A DNA stretch of 64,000 bases, taken from positions 7,704,046-7,768,045 of the forward strand of contig NC_135775.1 of NCBI RefSeq assembly GCF_028453695.1. Direction: 5' to 3'. The notes under the pieces are model-generated. The model ran no database searches, had not been told where the DNA came from, and worked only from the letters and a program-made list of their open reading frames with translations. This document shows positions 1 to 12,799 of the stretch, piece by piece. The translations under genes were made by a program, and so were the position numbers. Each line of letters begins with the position of its first letter. The stretch's first letter is position 1. This stretch comes from Augochlora pura. Taxonomy: Eukaryota > Arthropoda > Insecta > Hymenoptera > Halictidae.

Positions 1-2640
1 TTTATTAATTGTCATTGAAGCCACTGGTGCATCATTGTCAGGAGGAGTTGACCCGATATAATTGTTGCAAGATGTTAACCTAATCCAATTCTGTGAAAAG
101 CAACTTGCACCAAATACAAGATACGAACAAACGGGCCACTGTTTACGAACGTATCCATTACCTAAACGATATCAATGGTGGGCATAGCAATCGACCTCAA
201 TTAACTGAACATAAGAACCTATATTATCTCAACCGCTCGGTTGCCTGACATGCTCTGCCCTCTGAACGATTCACCCAAACGAGGCTCTACCCGTAGAAAC
301 AAGGTAGCACGATCTTCTTCGAGCGACGAATGTTCTTTAGAAAAGTCGTGCTACGATTTCCTAATAAAACGATCAAAGGATCGTTGTAGCAGCAGTGTCG
401 AAACGTTCCAAGGATCAGGAAATACCGGCGGAGCCCGGAGTGCAAGGCTGCGAAAGGTGGTGAGAAAGAGAGAAGCGGGCGATTCTCGTTCCACGATAAG
501 CCGGCCTGGTGCCCCTCGATTTCATGATTTAGGGGATCGCCTGGAAAGTACCACTTTTATGCCATTCCGCTACCAGCCGATCCCACAAGTCATTTCCACA
601 CCTAGGCATTAGGAGAAACAAGCCGAGCCGAGCCGAGCGGAGCGGCGCCGAGGGAAACAGGGACGAGGAGCCGAAAGGGAGGCGAAGCGGGCGCGCGAGC
701 CACGAGCGCAGACTGTCCGTGTCCGTGAACGGATCACAGCTGCGCGCCACGAAATTGCAGCTTACAAAACCGGACCCGGGAATCGTTTCGACCGTTTAAT
801 CGCGGTAATGGTAGCCCACGCGCGACGGAACAAATTTTCCGGCCGCGAAGATTACGATGCCTCGCGCGCCGTATAAAAGTTGGCCGCCGATCTTCGGCCC
901 GTCAACTGTCGCTCGGCTATGATTAGGCGAGTCGTTACTGGGGATTTCGTCCAACCGCTCCTATGCTACCGTTCGCGGTCCCCGTTCGCCCGGTCCGCCG
1001 AACGGACGCGCCTCGTGCAGTTTTATTTATCGGATATCCATAGACATCTAAGAAATATCGTCTATTTGCATTCAGCCGGGCTGTACAATTAACGTCACGC
1101 GCCGCGATATTTATCGCTAGACAACGGACGTTATAAATTCATAACGCTGGATAAATTCACCTCACGTCCGAGTGCGTGAAACGTAATGAAATAAAACCCC
1201 TAACGAGAACAAATAGAACTTTTATGCCGGTACCGAGTTAATAAAATTCTTGGTTTACGAATCGGGCGGTTTCGCTCGCCCGAGCACCGCTCTGAAAAAT
1301 CATGATTCATGTAAAACATTCACGGACGTTTACGGCTCCCGACGGCGGAAAAAATCTGATGTCACGAGCCACTTAATAAACGTCGAGACTGTCGCGTTTA
1401 TAGAGACCAGACGTGTCGGTGATTTATTGAAAATCGTGCTCGAAACACGGGTACAAAGGGCGAGATAACTGCTTGTCGATCTCGTCGATGAGATCGATCG
1501 CGCGGAAAGCCAAATTCGTGGAAGCATCGGACAAAGTTGGAAGATGCGGGTCTCGGTACCGAGCCGAGTCGAATCGAGGATCGCAAAGGACGGACAAAAA
1601 CGAGCACGAGGAGGAGGTTACCGAGCTCGGGGGATGATCCTGCAATTTTCCTAAAGCGATTACGCGACACAGCGCGCGTTTTAGCGCGACGCGGCTCATT
1701 GCCGATGTAAACAAACTCGCCGGACAAATCCGCAAAGTCGCCAGGCCCTCTGACGAAGCAGAAAGCCCGGTCTAATGATACGGAGCCGGCTCTCTGGGCT
1801 GCGCAGGCGGCCAGCGTGCGGACCGAAGGAGGACGAGAAGATCCAGAAGAGAAAAAAAAGAGGAGGGCGCGTCGGAGGATCGGTTTCTTTTCGACGCGAG
1901 GCCGCGGATGATCAGCTCGCCCTCGATGGTCGGCGGGGTGATCAAAGATCCCGGGCTTGTGCTCGTAAGAGCTCGTAAGAGCTCCGGCTGGGAGGCAGAG
2001 CCGGGACGAAAAAGAGGGAACGGGAACATGAAAAAAAGGACGGAGAAAAATCGAAAAAATATTGCGGGTGTCGGGGCTGCCGGTGGAAGGGGGGGATCGA
2101 GGGAGAGAGGTGCACCGGAGGATCATAGGGTGAGGCGACAACCCGTGACCAATCTGACACTAAATCAACTGACGCGCGCTTCGTGCTCGATCACCTGCGC
2201 GCGTACCAGCCCAGAGCCAGTGTAAACGATATCGCGCGATGCGAATACGCTCGAGAAAGTATCAGGTGAAACGGGGCGTCGCGCACGATTCGGTCGGGGG
2301 CCGGGGCCCCTGAGTCGACATTTTGTTTCCTGGGAGCAATCGGGCCGCAAAACTCGTGGGCTCTCGCGTTTCTTCCGATACGTTGACAAATTCGAATCGG
2401 TTTTCTCCTGTTCCGCACTTTTGTCCTGTGTTTTTTCTGCGTGAAATATTGAGCTGTGTTTGTAAGCCAGTTGTTCCGTATTTTTGTGTTGGATCAGATC
2501 GGTTGTCAGTACAAGCGGTCGAGTATTGTTGTCTATACTTATGCAATTGAACGCACGCGACGATGATAAACGACGGCGAAACACAGATAAGAAGCTTTTT
2601 ACTGTAGATGAAATTTCGGTGAATGAATGCAGCAGGAATT
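1..2640. other. Non-coding: AT-rich start passing into CpG-rich DNA
   Basis: The first 240 bases hold nothing recognisable. From about 600 the sequence is CpG-rich with short G/C and purine tracts and a tandem GCTCGTAAGA pair near 1961-1980. Minus frames at 1398-2141 and plus frames at 1775-2225 overlap and are Arg/Ser/Pro-rich, so no gene is called. Confidence 0.6.
872..879 (+). promoter_or_regulatory. TATA-box-like site
   Basis: TATAAAAG stands in a CpG-rich context and GTCAACTGTC, a poor initiator, lies about 30 bases downstream. A 70-codon frame overlaps but is Arg/Ser-rich and unconvincing. Listed only because the box matches the insect consensus well. Confidence 0.15.
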
Positions 2641-5600
2641 GCAAACGACTATGATGGACAGTGTATCTCGACTCTCCATTTTGTAAGTCCGTGTTTTAAT
2701 TGCGATACATTGCTGCAGCACGAAAAGTTCTAAGAGTAATCATCTTCAGTGACATCGATCACATTCCTTCTGTTTAAAGTTCTGTTGATGTCGATTTATT
2801 ATTTGTGTACGGTGCAACTAATTTTGGCAATGCTTTCATTTCACATCAGTCTCTCACTTTTAAAGAAAAAGTTCTATTACAATTAAACTTTATATTGCAA
2901 ATCTATTACAATTAGTTTTACCGCTATCTAAAATCAATTACAATTGAAATTTCTATTAAAAATCTATCATAATCTACACTTCTGTTTAAAATTCGTTGCA
3001 ATTTTTCTATTGTATGTTGATGCAGATTTATCGTTTATGATTACATACGCGTGGCCAACCTAAAAGTAACCTGTTTCTTTTATAGTTGCTACTGCCATAG
3101 CATAGATCATATAGCAATTACCGTGAAGCAGCATTTTACATACAAGAATTCTACGATTTTACAACCGTAATTTGAATTAAGATAATTGACGATTCCCATC
3201 AACCGCCTTCGCGCGTTCGAGAACCCCGCGGAAAAAGTTTGAAAACACCGCTAACAAGCCCGGCATGTGTGCAGATGCGGCTGTGCTCGGAAACATTCAG
3301 CGCGCCGTCCATTTTATTATTCCCCGCGCGATCCCGTGTGCGAGCAGCGCGGAATATTACCAAGCTTCAAATATTTGCCCGCACGTTCATACGGAATCCC
3401 CGGTCGGACGGAATGATAACCGGCCGGGCAACATGAATATCGGCCCGCGGATGCGCGGTCCGCCATTTTCTTCGTTCTCGTTCCACCGCGCGGAAACGGT
3501 TAATGCGTAAATTATGGAAAGCGGGCGCAGTGCCGAGGCGAGCGCGCTCGCGAGCTGGTTTGAAATTGAAGCAAGGGCCGGGGCCTTGTTAGGGCTGATC
3601 TTCCCCGCGAATGAGTCAATTCCTGAGCCCGGCTCGCCGGCTACCAGAGATCGGTTTGTCGTGATTGAGTCCCCGGGAGCTACGAAAGCACAGGAAACGG
3701 TGTAACGTTGATCTAAAACCGATGGGGAGGAAGACGCCGCGGCGGCGAACGAGAAGCAGGAAGCACGGGCCGTTGGCCGTGAACGTGAAATCGGATCCGC
3801 AGTTAATGAACCCGATAAACGCTGTTTTACGGAGGCTTGTAAAAGTTAATAACGAGCGCGTTGTATTATCTCGTTACACCGTATACGACGCGATCCTTTG
3901 AACACGTGATCGAATTCATTACGGATGGAATTAAATACAGCGTACAAATGGCTGTACAAAGTTTCCCCTTCGAGTGCCGCGTCGAGTCGATAACTCTTTC
4001 GACAGGTCAAAACTAAGACATCGAACCGGGGTCCCATCGTAAAAGCTACGTACTAAGAGGTCGCTAAACTTCTCGACCGGATAACAAATCTGCGCAAGCT
4101 CCGAGCCGAATTCCCCGATCCGAGTCCGGGGTCGAGCCATTGCTCACAATTTGTCGGCCATTACTTCAACATACACCTAATATTATTTACAAAAAGCCGC
4201 GATAGCGTTGCGCCGGGGAAAAAAGGATACCAGCGGGAGCACGAACCGCGGCGCTTATTAACCGGCCGACGTATGCATCATCGCGGAGCGGAGGACCGGG
4301 CGCGCATTAAAGATAAAGTTCGCCGGTAAATCAGCGCCGGCCGGGATGTATGCTGACAATCTCGGCCGCCGTATAAACCGTAATCGACGTTTATTAATCA
4401 GAATCCCGGGGTCCGTTGTGGGACAAAAAGGAACGCGAGCAAAAAGCGGACCGTCGGCGTTTAAACGAACGCGGCGATTCCTCCGTTTCACGGGCGAAAT
4501 TTGTCCGGAGCGCGCGCACCGCGACGCTTCGTTCGCGCGGAATTATGGTCGGTCCGCGGTTGGCGTCGCGTAAAAAATCAGCCCCGCTCCTTCGACAATT
4601 TGAAACGTAAATAAGCTCCGCCGGGCTTCGTTCTCTTCCCACTCTCGGCGCCCTCCGATTCTCGAAACTTCGGCTGCGCGTCCGCGCCGCGAAAATTACA
4701 AGCGTCGTCTCCCGCGGCGTGCCGCGTCGTCGCGTGGGTCCGCGGCCATCCTCCTGGATTATTATTGCCAGCCGAACGAAGATGAGTCACGGGATGCTTC
4801 GGGGCAGCCAGTGGTCCCGGGTTACACGCGAATCCGCGGAATTCGGCCGCGGCAAGGAACGCAGAAGCGTTTCGCGTGATCGTCCGATAAATTAGGGGAC
4901 CCCCGTGTCTTTATGGACTCGCCGTTCCGAGTATCGCTGTGGGAGGAGTTATTATGTTGCCCGGTGTAATTTGTGTTTCGATGGGAATTAGTAAACGCCC
5001 GGATCAGCTGCGGTTCGATCAGTCGGAGGAAAAATTGAAACGTTTGGCGGTCGATATTATCGCTTCGGGTTTTTGGGATTCGTGAGTTTCAGAAGATTTT
5101 TTACATGATTTTAATGAAATTAGTCATCGGGTGGTTTCATTGCTTGTTGATTAGTATGAAAGCAGATTACTCTATGGGGAACCCTACAATCCGACGATGC
5201 AAAACTTATGCTATCGAGCGATTTTTTTTACGTTTTTACGCAACTTTGGATTCCGAGATTCCTAGTTGATGAAATTCTTAATCTTAATAATAACATATTT
5301 TCCTTTTTACACAGTCAGAAAGTAACCAGAAATAGCGATTAGTATGGCCATGACGTTTGTATCTATACGAGGCCCGCTGTACACGTGCGTCTCTTCAAGC
5401 TGCGGTGACGCTGCAAAATACACACCTACACTGCTCCCGTAGTAAGAGCTCAGCACCTGCTATCCCTTCAGTTTCGTCAACATTATCGTCTTCATCGACA
5501 TCAGCTATTGTGTCATCATCTACATCTTTCACCATGTTAAAAAATCATTCCAAGTTCTAAATAAATGACTCGAGTTAATTTAGTTCTAATTCAAAACTTA

Positions 5601-5870
5601 AAATCAGTTACTTTTCTTGTTTTTATTTTATGTTACGTTTAGTATAAAAACAGATTTGCTTTGAATTTATTAGTTTGTATGTTTTAGTGATATATGTATT
5701 GGATTTTTTTACAAAAAATAAGACTTCTTCCGGCAACCGCGTTGACCATGATGTCTCTTTTGGCAAACGTAATCATGCCTCCATCCATAATAGACAAAAC
5801 GACATGCAATCGTCTCTACAGAGGAGACAGCGCTAAGCACATGTAGAACTTGCTAGGAAAGTTTGATTCA
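2641..5870. other. Non-coding: AT-rich, CpG-rich, AT-rich blocks
   Basis: 2641-3180 is AT-rich with loosely recurring TCTATTACAATTA-like phrases. 3181-5000 is CpG-rich with short artefactual frames on both strands. 5001-5870 returns to AT-rich. No exon, repeat end or RNA gene was recognised. Confidence 0.6.
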
Positions 5871-6852
5871 AGGGGCCAGCGATACGAATACACATGATCG
5901 CGGGTCTGATCTCGCGGGAATCGAAGGGATGAAAGGGCGGCGGAGAGGCGAGATTTGTCAAGCAAGGCTCTCACTAATTTTAAGTGACGCGCAATAAAGG
6001 CGTCGTCGAGTGTATCTCACGGAGTAAGGAGGGTTATTTATCGTTCTGGAAATTGCGAGGTGCTTCTGCAGAGTTAATATCGTCAGAGTATAATTCTATC
6101 TTTATAATGACGACGATCTTTTCTCGCGGACGAGTCCGAGCATATTGCCGGTAGTTTATTTTCTGCTGGGAAATTTACGTTCTCTCGAGAGAGAGAACCC
6201 TTGGCCCCCTCGCCCGGTATTCGCTGGAATTTTCGGTAAACAGTTTCTCATTACGTTTTAATCGTTCGCTTCTCTGTCGCAGAACATTTCGCACCGTTGC
6301 ATTTACCTCGCATTCGTTTCTCGATACCTTCGACCGCGTATAAACGGACCCCGCGAGGAATTCCAATGATAAATGACTTCGCCATCCGTTGACAGAGGTA
6401 TCACGATCGAAAATATCGTTAATGTCGTCTGTTAAATGAAAACCGGGAATGCACGGCGGAATTTTCGAGCATCCCTAAAACAATGCCCACCACCCAACAA
6501 AGAACACGGCACGCTGCGGCTAAACAAGCTTGTTCGCGGTCCTTTAACGAGAACCAAACTCTCCGATCCCCCTTTGGCCGTTCCCCGTCCACCCCGGTGG
6601 CACACCCTTAGCGAACAAGCAACACGGTGCCATTGGCACGATTTTATCTTCGAATTCCGTAACTCGATAAACAACGTCGAGATGTCACGGCAGGTCCCGC
6701 GCGCTTCTTCTCTTTGAGACCCGAGCCTCGGCAGCCCCGTGTCTCGTAAAGATCCCTCTTTATAGCCGCCCCTCTCGTTTCCAGTCCGCTTTTATAATTT
6801 CCTTTTTGAAAAATCTCCTCGAACCGTGCCGAGCGAACGGCCTCAGCCTCCT

Positions 6853-6886
<34 letters not shown>

Positions 6887-6897
6887 GCTCTCTCTCT
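6853..6897. repeat. (CT)n microsatellite
   Basis: A nearly pure CT run with one GC interruption. The overlapping Ser/Leu-rich plus frames and Arg/Glu-rich minus frames at 6644-7191 are produced by this repeat and its purine-rich neighbourhood, not by a gene. Confidence 0.95.
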
Positions 6898-7278
6898 TCG
6901 TTTCCCCCCATCCCAGCCTCGATCCTTTCGCGATCGAGCGTTCCTCTTTGCCTCTTCCTTCTTCTCCTTCTCCTTGTTCCGAGCCGCATCTTCGCCATCG
7001 CTTTTTTTCCCCTCGCAGGAGCAACGACGCCGAGCCGGGGTGAGAAACAAGAAAGAGAAATCGTAGACACGTTCTTTCATTCGAAAATTGCTCTCCATTC
7101 AGAAGATTCTCCCTCGATATCCCATCGGGCGCGGCCTGCACAGTGTTGCGATCGTATTAAGATGCGAGCTTCGGGACTGCAGTCCCGTTGATCCGAATTT
7201 ATTGCGACCGATGCGCGCGGATAAATTCCAGTCTTATCGGCTGCAGTTTCGTGAGGCTCGGGGAAACGAATTTTTGGT

Positions 7279-7300
7279 CCGCCGCCGCCGCCGCCGCCGT
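7279..7300. repeat. (CCG)n microsatellite
   Basis: About seven CCG units, giving polyarginine or polyalanine in spurious frames on the plus strand. Confidence 0.9.
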
Positions 7301-8229
7301 CGCTCCGCGCCGGTTTACCATGCGCGATCGGCTCTCGTTTCCTCTTCGATCGCTCGACGTCGCCATTGTGATTATCATCTCCGTTACCGGTTGCCGTACG
7401 ATATAGAAGCTCGGGAATTCTCTTATTTCGCGTTTCGCTCGTACAATTCATACTCGTATTATGCAGTCCATACTGTTCGACTTTGCTATCGGTGGTATGT
7501 CCGTCCAATTAAAATTTTATAACACTATTTTTAATAGAAGCTGTAGGTTAATTAATTGTGGAAATGAAAGGATTAAGCAAGTAAAATAATTTCATTATTA
7601 TTGGCAGTGCCAGAAATCGTTTGCGAAACGAACTCGACGAGATCAGCGTATACGGAATTGTACCGATTTTTTGAAAGTAAAATTGAGTTAGCGGTTGTCG
7701 TATTCTTATGCATGTCTGCGTTAACGATTATTATACATTCTTATGATATATATGTTCGCGCGTTCCTGTAGTTCGTGTGCAGTATGAAAAATATATCCAG
7801 AGTAGAATGTGAACGAGCTATGAAAGGATGACGGCGAGAAAGAACAGAACGCGCGCGTGTGCCTTAGGGAGAAGCCGTATTTTCAATTTGTAATCGACAT
7901 GAATACATTTTCTCCTTTTCGTTCATACCGAAGCACCCTTTCCCTCGTACCTTAATTCCTTATTCGTTCAATATTTAGGTAAGGCGATTATAGAAACGAG
8001 CGTTTTAAGCTACAGCTATACGACATTTTAATTCCAACGGTGATTTCCGTGTCGTTCGCGTTGCCGCTCGCGATTTTTTGAACAATGGCACCGCCTTATT
8101 TGGCACAGACGCTTCCGCCGCGCATTCTGCACAGTATTTCTTTCCACACCTGGTCATCCATTTCTTCTTCTCCGGTAGCAGCTTCCGCCGCTTCTCCCGG
8201 AGGTTTCAAATTCCACCTGTACGTTAATT

Positions 8230-8725
8230 TGTTGCGAATTTTTTTTTCCCCCCCTCGACTCTCTGTACCGTAATTCTTCCTATGCTCCACTTTTATTTCG
8301 CGTTGCGCCGCCGAGCGTCGCTTTCTGTTTGTCCTTTTAGAGGTTTCAAATATTTCCTTCGTTTTAATTTATCGCTCCTTTCCACCCCGGGTCCGCGGCG
8401 GCTACCGTTTTTTTCTTGGGCAAGCCTCAAATTCTTCGAGCACTCGAATTTATTGCGATAGTTGCTTTGTACTTCTTACAATCCACCGCGTACTTTTTTG
8501 CTCCCGCTTCGAATGCTTCTTCTATTGCCCCCGTGATCTTCGCTTTATTCTTTTCGTACTTCCCCGTTATCTTTCTTTTCCCTTTGCTTGGCTTCCTTCT
8601 TCGTACGGTGCTTCTCCGTCGATTTTTTCTTCATCTTATTTTTCCTCTCTTCTTCTTCGTCGTCTTCTTCTTCTTGCGCTTCTTCTTCTTCTTCTTCTGC
8701 TTCTTCTTTTTCTTTTCGTTTTACT
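8230..8725 (+). repeat. Pyrimidine-rich tract with (TTC)n
   Basis: The plus strand is strongly T/C-biased across about 500 bases, ending in an imperfect TTC/CTT array at 8647-8720. The 211-codon plus frame at 8416-9051, with long Phe runs, results from this tract and is not credible as a protein. Confidence 0.85.
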
Positions 8726-11700
8726 GGCGTGGAGATGCTGCGGCCGGTGATCGTCCCCGTGGAACAAGAAGGCAGGAAGGGTGCAATTACATCGGGCAGA
8801 ATTTATTGCGATCGATGCGCAAAATAGCCAGATATCGCGAGTTTCGTTCTTGTTTAATCCCCGATTACGATCGTGAATGGACGCAAGAACGCGCGGGAAA
8901 TACTGCCGCTAATGGCGCTGATTTAATTCGGTCTGGTTTCGCTCTCGGATTTCGAGGGGCACTCGAGAAATCCGATGTGATCCCCGGCTTCATTTATACG
9001 GGCGTCGAATCACTTAACGGGCGAGCAGACTTCTTGCGAGCCGATCGATGAATCCTCGACGTCGATACCATTGCACAACGCAAACCCGCGCCGATTACAC
9101 GTTGCCCGCCGCTAAGTGCCGATAAAACGAGAAAGTCACCGTTTACGATCGCCGTTGTTGTCTGCACGCCTCGAGCGCTTCACGAAAAACTGAAACCCCT
9201 TTGCTCGATGAGGCAACGCTGCAACAAACGTACCGGACGCGGACCAAGCTCACGAAACTGTAATTATCGGACTGATGCGTTTCAAATTGTTCAGGCTAGG
9301 AAGTGTAGCAACAAGACTACGATATCTCGCGCAAAATGAAAGTTATTTTATTTTAACGCTATACATACGAAGACCTAAATAAAACTAATATTGCACCGTT
9401 GTTATGTAAGGTAATCTAGTTATGTCTGGAATAATTTATTGCAATTATGCAGGTCCGTATTTGACACGTACGTTGTTCTTAAGGGATTAATGACGATGAA
9501 ATAATTGTATTTGGACCTTTCACAATTTTTATTATAATATATGCTTATATTAAGAAATCTATTCAATCATTTAATATAGACAAAAGTTTATAATCTGACC
9601 ACTTACAGAGTGATTGAATTCCGTAAATTAATTTCGGAAGAAGCATCATGTCAGCTCTCCGTGCACTCCCATACTTTGGATCAATGGAAGATAATCTGTA
9701 AAATAATAACCAACTAAATAGATATTACTAAACGCCGTGAAGTAGAATTCTCTTCCGGTCGCAGCCAGGAAAGAAATTTTCGCCCGTGGCCGCGCGAGTC
9801 CAGAATTAACGAGGACAAAAGTTCTCGGTTGCGAATCGCGGGTCAACAAGAAAACGAAGGAAGACATTATTTTCACGTCCCGACGCGACGGTAATTCCAT
9901 GGAAGCGTAGAAATCGACTGGGTCGGTCCCACGCTCGCCAGTCGACGAGGCTCGTTCTCTCGTAAAATCGCCGAAAGGGAGATTTTTAATTGGCATAGGA
10001 GTCGAATGGAACCCGGTGCACACAGGACGGGAGAGAGAGAGAGAGAGAGAGAGAGTCCAGGGAGGTGGGGTAGGAGGATCCGACGGGAACGAAGGAGGTG
10101 GAGACGTTAGAAACGATCATCGTCGCCCGGGCCCGATTCGTGGGTCCCGGACGAAACCGACGATTCGGTGGATCCGGGCTTCGATATTTCATATTTACGA
10201 CGACGTAGCCGGCGTATAGCGTGTTCGTGGGACGAGGACAGGGTCTTCAGGAGCTTTAATAACCTCGGTCCCTCTTCGTATCGAGGGGATTATATTCCGT
10301 GGATTAACATATTGACGCGGTGTTCGTGGGCCCCGGAGGCCCCGGGCCCCCGGGTCCACCGGCTTGGAAAAGAAACAAGTTAACAGACGAGTTACTAAAT
10401 CACCTGTAGCTCCGCCGCAGGACCGTTCACCGGGAGGAATTGTTATTAATACCGGTAACCATTCTCGGCTAGCTGACAGACGCGACTCGATTCCGTTCGT
10501 CGGGCCCCTCGTAGACGCCCGGGCCTTCTTAATGGACGTGAAAGGTCGGGGACCGGGATTGGTCCTTCTCTAATTTCGAACAATCAGCTGTTGATTGGAT
10601 CGATTCGGAAAGGCCTCTGTCCAACTCAAATGGAAAAATTCGGGATTGATGTTGACTGGCGATGCCTTGGGAATCAACCGGTCGTAATCCCTAATAGGGT
10701 TAATTAGCCGGAGGTATTAGGTTGACCAGAATGTTCGAGCGGTCTTTATCGAGTAAATACGAGTCTTTCTTTTCATGTAAAAAGATGTCTATCAATTATG
10801 TATTAGCCGTTTTTATATTCGATTTCTTTCCATATTTTACATAATTCCATAGTCCTCCGTATATAAAGATCCCCTTCTCTTACAAAACAGAAAGCATGAT
10901 CTTAGGCTTCGTGTAACTTTTAACGTTGTGTTTGGTGGTCTACGTTTCTTCATCCGTCATCATCCGTTTCAAAAATGGATCATCACGTGCCCTGTGAAAA
11001 TCACAAATGGAGATTCCATCGATGAGATTTCATTCGCTTTATTGGTGCAGAACACAAACTGTCGTTTTTGATATGTAGAGCACGCGTAAAAATTCTCGTA
11101 TCGTGTAACGAAGATTGTTATCAAATAGACACTTTATTTAGACATTCTCAATCATCTGTACCATCTCTCTTACCAGAATGTACTGAATCCTTGGGCGAAA
11201 AATCTCCGGAGCCATTTATGATACATGTGTTCCTGGATTACATTTCCCCCGATATAACATGTCGAAAATGTCGTTCTTCGTTTTCCATCTTTCAATTTTC
11301 GCCGAACTGGTCAACTGAGCCAGATTACCAAAATCTTTCAATATAAATTGAGGTAAAAATGTTCCCTGTCAAACTGCAATCTGCTTTGGACAAGCGGTGG
11401 CATCTCGAAACGATTAACCGTAAGAAATGCCGAAAACCGCGCGAACGTACTGGCCAAACTAACTCGACATAGAATATTTACCTCTGCCGAAAAGAAAAAC
11501 GCAACAGCCCAGTAGAAAGAGAAAAATTCGTTCTTGTTTTCTAAATCAGTTTTGCATTTCGAACAAGACACGTTTCAGTTGGACCTCCGAAAAATACACG
11601 ATGTATCTACTTCTCTAAAAACGGAGCACCTTTTAAAAACTTAAGTGTCGCGAATATGCAGAATTGACGTGTACTTTAAATTATCATGTATTTCGGTCCC

Positions 11701-12649
11701 GTAATTGCGGTTTCTTTCCAGTGTTTCTGGTTCGACGAGGAAATGGGAACGGGGATAGAGCTGACATAAAAATCGAAGGAAAGAATTCGGCGGAACGGTA
11801 GGTTCGGTGGTCGCGGAATATGGTAGCGGCGTGACAGCAAAGAATTTCTTGCAATTCATTGAGATATCGCAATAAAAATATAACGAGGAAAGCGTAACCA
11901 GCCGCGACAGGCTACTTGCATTAATAACGAATGATGCTCGAAATCCTCGTATCATCCCGGCAGACAGTTTCGGACGTGTTCGCGATAACCCCGTCATTTC
12001 CACTTTGTGTTATCCGGCTGTTACCGTAATATCGGTACCGTGTTACTCAATCCACGAAACATTGCCCCCTTAAATAAATAAAGCAGATTCCGCGACTCGG
12101 TCCGCGATCCGATAATTCGTTGTTCGGACTCGATGTCGCGAAATAAATAAGCGATGCGCGAAGAACTAAAGTTGGCATTCGGATCATCGTCGTATCGTTA
12201 TACTTTTTTTAGGTTTATGGATCTTCGTAGGATGGCGGATGATTGCTGTTTTCCATGGTGCCCCCCGGAGGCACACGTCGTACTTTCCAGACACGCCTAT
12301 TTGTTTTACGAGGTCATAGTAGAAAAGGCACGTTGTTAATCTTCAAATATTCATAGGTCATAAAAATATCAAGTAGCAGACACATTCGAATAGAGTTTGA
12401 TACAATTTTGACGTTAGCTTATCGAAACGTATCTGCGGAGGTATAAATTTTCATAAACGTCTGCAGTATATCTTCCAAGCTAAAATATAAGATTGTGCTT
12501 CCTCTCCGAGTACAATGAATGTTGAATAATTCACGCGTTACGACTCTACTAGCAATAAACAAAATTCTAGCGACTACCGAAGGAAGTAGAAGATCGAAGA
12601 GAGAAGTAGGTATTATAAGCTATCTTGCTTCCTCTGCGTAGATTCGCCT
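8726..12649. other. Non-coding, mixed composition
   Basis: 8.7-9.3 kb is CpG-rich, 9.3-9.65 kb AT-rich, 9.65-10.6 kb CpG-rich with a GA repeat and a GGGCCC-dense patch near 10330-10360. 10.6-12.65 kb is moderately AT-rich. Frames at 11068-11346 (+) and 11641-12003 (-) have fairly ordinary composition but no recognised motif or splice context. Confidence 0.55.
10030..10055. repeat. (GA)n microsatellite
   Basis: An uninterrupted GA run of about 13 units. Confidence 0.95.
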
Positions 12650-12794
12650 ATTTGCAATTAAGTGTTCCATTGGTCCTACCAGCCAGGCCAGTGCCCCACA
12701 GGGCAACCTGTGTCCCTGGTCTGCTGTCACCCCTAACCCAGATACCACGAAGCAACCTACGCTGAACTCTTCGGGGCCAGCTTCACGGTCAAAT
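12650..12794. other. Short island of atypical composition, open on both strands
   Basis: About 130 bases here (with CAGCCAGGCCAGTGCCCCA and CCCTGGTCTGCTGTCACCCC) are G+C-balanced but CpG-poor, in contrast to the CpG-rich DNA that starts immediately after. The plus frame reads KCSIGPTSQASAPQGNLCPW and onward to TAA after a possible acceptor (CTTCCTCTGCGTAG). The minus frame reads GPEEFSVGCFVVSGLGV through MEHLIANRRIY. Both are protein-like. It may be a small exon, a repeat fragment or a conserved element; I cannot tell which. Confidence 0.25.
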
Positions 12795-12799
12795 TAATA

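Noticed and set aside
1398..2141. 247-codon minus-strand open frame
   Set aside because: Arg/Ser/Pro-rich, overlapped by other long frames on both strands in CpG-rich DNA where stops are rare. No motif or splice context.
8416..9051. 211-codon plus-strand open frame with long Phe runs
   Set aside because: Produced by a pyrimidine tract and TTC repeat; not a credible membrane protein.
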